DNA of 55,891 bases. It comes from Enterobacterales bacterium (lineage in GTDB: Bacteria > Pseudomonadota > Gammaproteobacteria > Enterobacterales > Enterobacteriaceae). The position numbers and the translations under genes are program-made. Where the stretch lies: NCBI GenBank assembly GCA_015654745.1, contig JAATGH010000103.1, positions 1-55,891 on the forward strand, read 5' to 3'. Below the pieces are notes generated by a model. It was not told the DNA's origin, did not search any database, and worked only from the letters and a program-made list of their open reading frames with translations. Below, piece by piece: positions 55,333-55,891 of this stretch (position 1 is the first letter of the stretch; the number at the start of each line of letters is the position of its first letter).

Positions 55333-55891
55333 ATGCCGCTTATATCGAACTTTACACAGCCCGAGGCTGGACAAAACATTGCTGGCCAACGGATCGCAAC
55401 CGCGCCTGAGGCTCGCTCAGCAACATTTGTCCATAGCCTTACTAGCATTGACAATATTCCTGCTGAGATAATTGGCAAAATTGCGGGCTATCTTGCTCCG
55501 GAAGACATTATACGCACGGCCAATGCATTCGCCGCCGATGTACCACCAGATTATTACTATCAAACCTGCTATCAATTTAATAAAAAATACACTAATGAAC
55601 TATTCATTAGTGCCGCCTCGAATTACGATCTTGAAGCGATTAGCTTTTGTATCAAAAATGTGGAAAAAAATTTCGACGTCAACACCACGTCTAATGATGA
55701 TGGCTGGACCGCCCTGATCTATTCGGCACAAGCAGGCCATGCCGGTATCGTCAACGCATTGCTGGCCGTTCCCGGCATCGGCGTCAATAATCAGGACCGT
55801 TTTGGCAAGACCGCCTTAGCGTATGCGGCACAAGCAGGCCGTGCCGACGTCGTCAACGCGTTGCTGAACGTTCCCGGCATCAACGTCAACA
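55333..55891 (+). CDS. F-box-like and ankyrin-repeat protein (partial at window end)
   Basis: The gene runs off the right edge; 186 codons are visible and the frame is open throughout. No signal peptide or membrane helix is present. Residues about 39-70 (IDNIPAEIIGKIAGYLAPED then IIRTANAFAAD) match the F-box pattern (L-P-x-E-ll-x-x-I-l-x-y-L-x-x-x-D-l-x-r). Residues 89-122 look like a degenerate ankyrin repeat; 123-156 and 157 onward are canonical repeats (DGWTALIYSAQAGHAGIVNA; FGKTALAYAAQAGRADVVNA) with a 34-residue period, nearly identical in DNA too, so they duplicated recently. Eukaryotic-style F-box plus ankyrin proteins in host-associated bacteria can be secreted effectors that recruit host ubiquitin ligase; here this is inference. 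The low-GC upstream region fits acquired DNA. Confidence 0.8.
   Translation, partial: MPLISNFTQPEAGQNIAGQRIATAPEARSATFVHSLTSIDNIPAEIIGKIAGYLAPEDIIRTANAFAADVPPDYYYQTCYQFNKKYTNELFISAASNYDLEAISFCIKNVEKNFDVNTTSNDDGWTALIYSAQAGHAGIVNALLAVPGIGVNNQDRFGKTALAYAAQAGRADVVNALLNVPGINVN

Overview
The window looks like a chromosomal segment of a Sodalis-like enterobacterium (Enterobacterales). The main evidence is a backbone of genes that are near full-length matches to E. coli proteins and lie in partly conserved order: ftsY-rsmD-yhhL, yhhN, tusA, yhhQ, dcrB, yhhS at the left, then yhiN-pitA, uspB/uspA, rsmJ-prlC and rlmJ/gor. Inserted between these blocks are accessory genes not found at those places in E. 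coli. ERIC-type repeats and an ankyrin-repeat gene of eukaryotic style support a host-associated or recently free-living enteric lineage. The genus is an inference from overall resemblance; no species marker (rRNA, tRNA) is present.

Layout. 1-5.7 kb: cell-division/SRP receptor start (ftsY), rRNA methyltransferase rsmD, small membrane and sulfur-relay genes, queuosine-precursor transporter, lipoprotein dcrB and an MFS exporter; zntA, which lies here in E. coli, is missing. 6-8.6 kb: aegA plus a HydN-like ferredoxin. 8.7-14.1 kb: periplasmic PAP2 acid phosphatase, ProP osmolyte symporter, LysR regulator and MFS transporter. 14.2-16.4 kb: SbmC/GyrI-like protein, an eight-copy 23-bp tandem repeat and a DUF4143 AAA+ ATPase whose promoter appears to be built out of the last repeats. 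16.5-28.6 kb: yhiN, pitA, an inserted three-gene membrane FAD dehydrogenase operon (Tat small subunit, GMC flavoprotein, cytochrome c), uspB/uspA, prlC-rsmJ and a DoxX protein. 28.6-32.5 kb: Nudix-ASCH fusion, SnoaL-like protein, an XRE-two-TM regulator behind a phased 11-bp repeat array, a PLP enzyme and an RcnB-like protein. 32.8-35.2 kb: rlmJ and gor. 35.2-40.2 kb: sugar module with LamB/ScrY-type porin, orphan PTS IIC and LacI-type regulator with two candidate operators. 40.3-42.4 kb: quinone-oxidoreductase-like gene and divergent LysR. 42.6-46.3 kb: second Pit phosphate transporter, PPK2 polyphosphate kinase and a CorA/ZntB-type transporter. 46.6-51.2 kb: Na+/H+ antiporter, FemAB/GNAT-like protein and ABC exporter. 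51.5-54.3 kb: arcD-arcA, without arcB or arcC. From 54.3 kb the DNA becomes AT-rich and leads into an ankyrin-repeat gene that begins with an F-box-like segment and runs off the window.

Themes. Phosphate and polyphosphate handling (two Pit transporters, PPK2, acid phosphatase), stress and acid/osmotic fitness (UspA/B, ProP, arginine deiminase, antiporter, glutathione reductase) and periplasmic sugar oxidation coupled to the respiratory chain dominate. The most unusual items are the F-box/ankyrin protein at the right edge, the repeat-array promoter of the DUF4143 ATPase, the 11-bp phased array ahead of the XRE-membrane regulator, the Nudix-ASCH fusion and a cytochrome c that has lost one heme-ligand histidine (CxxCN).
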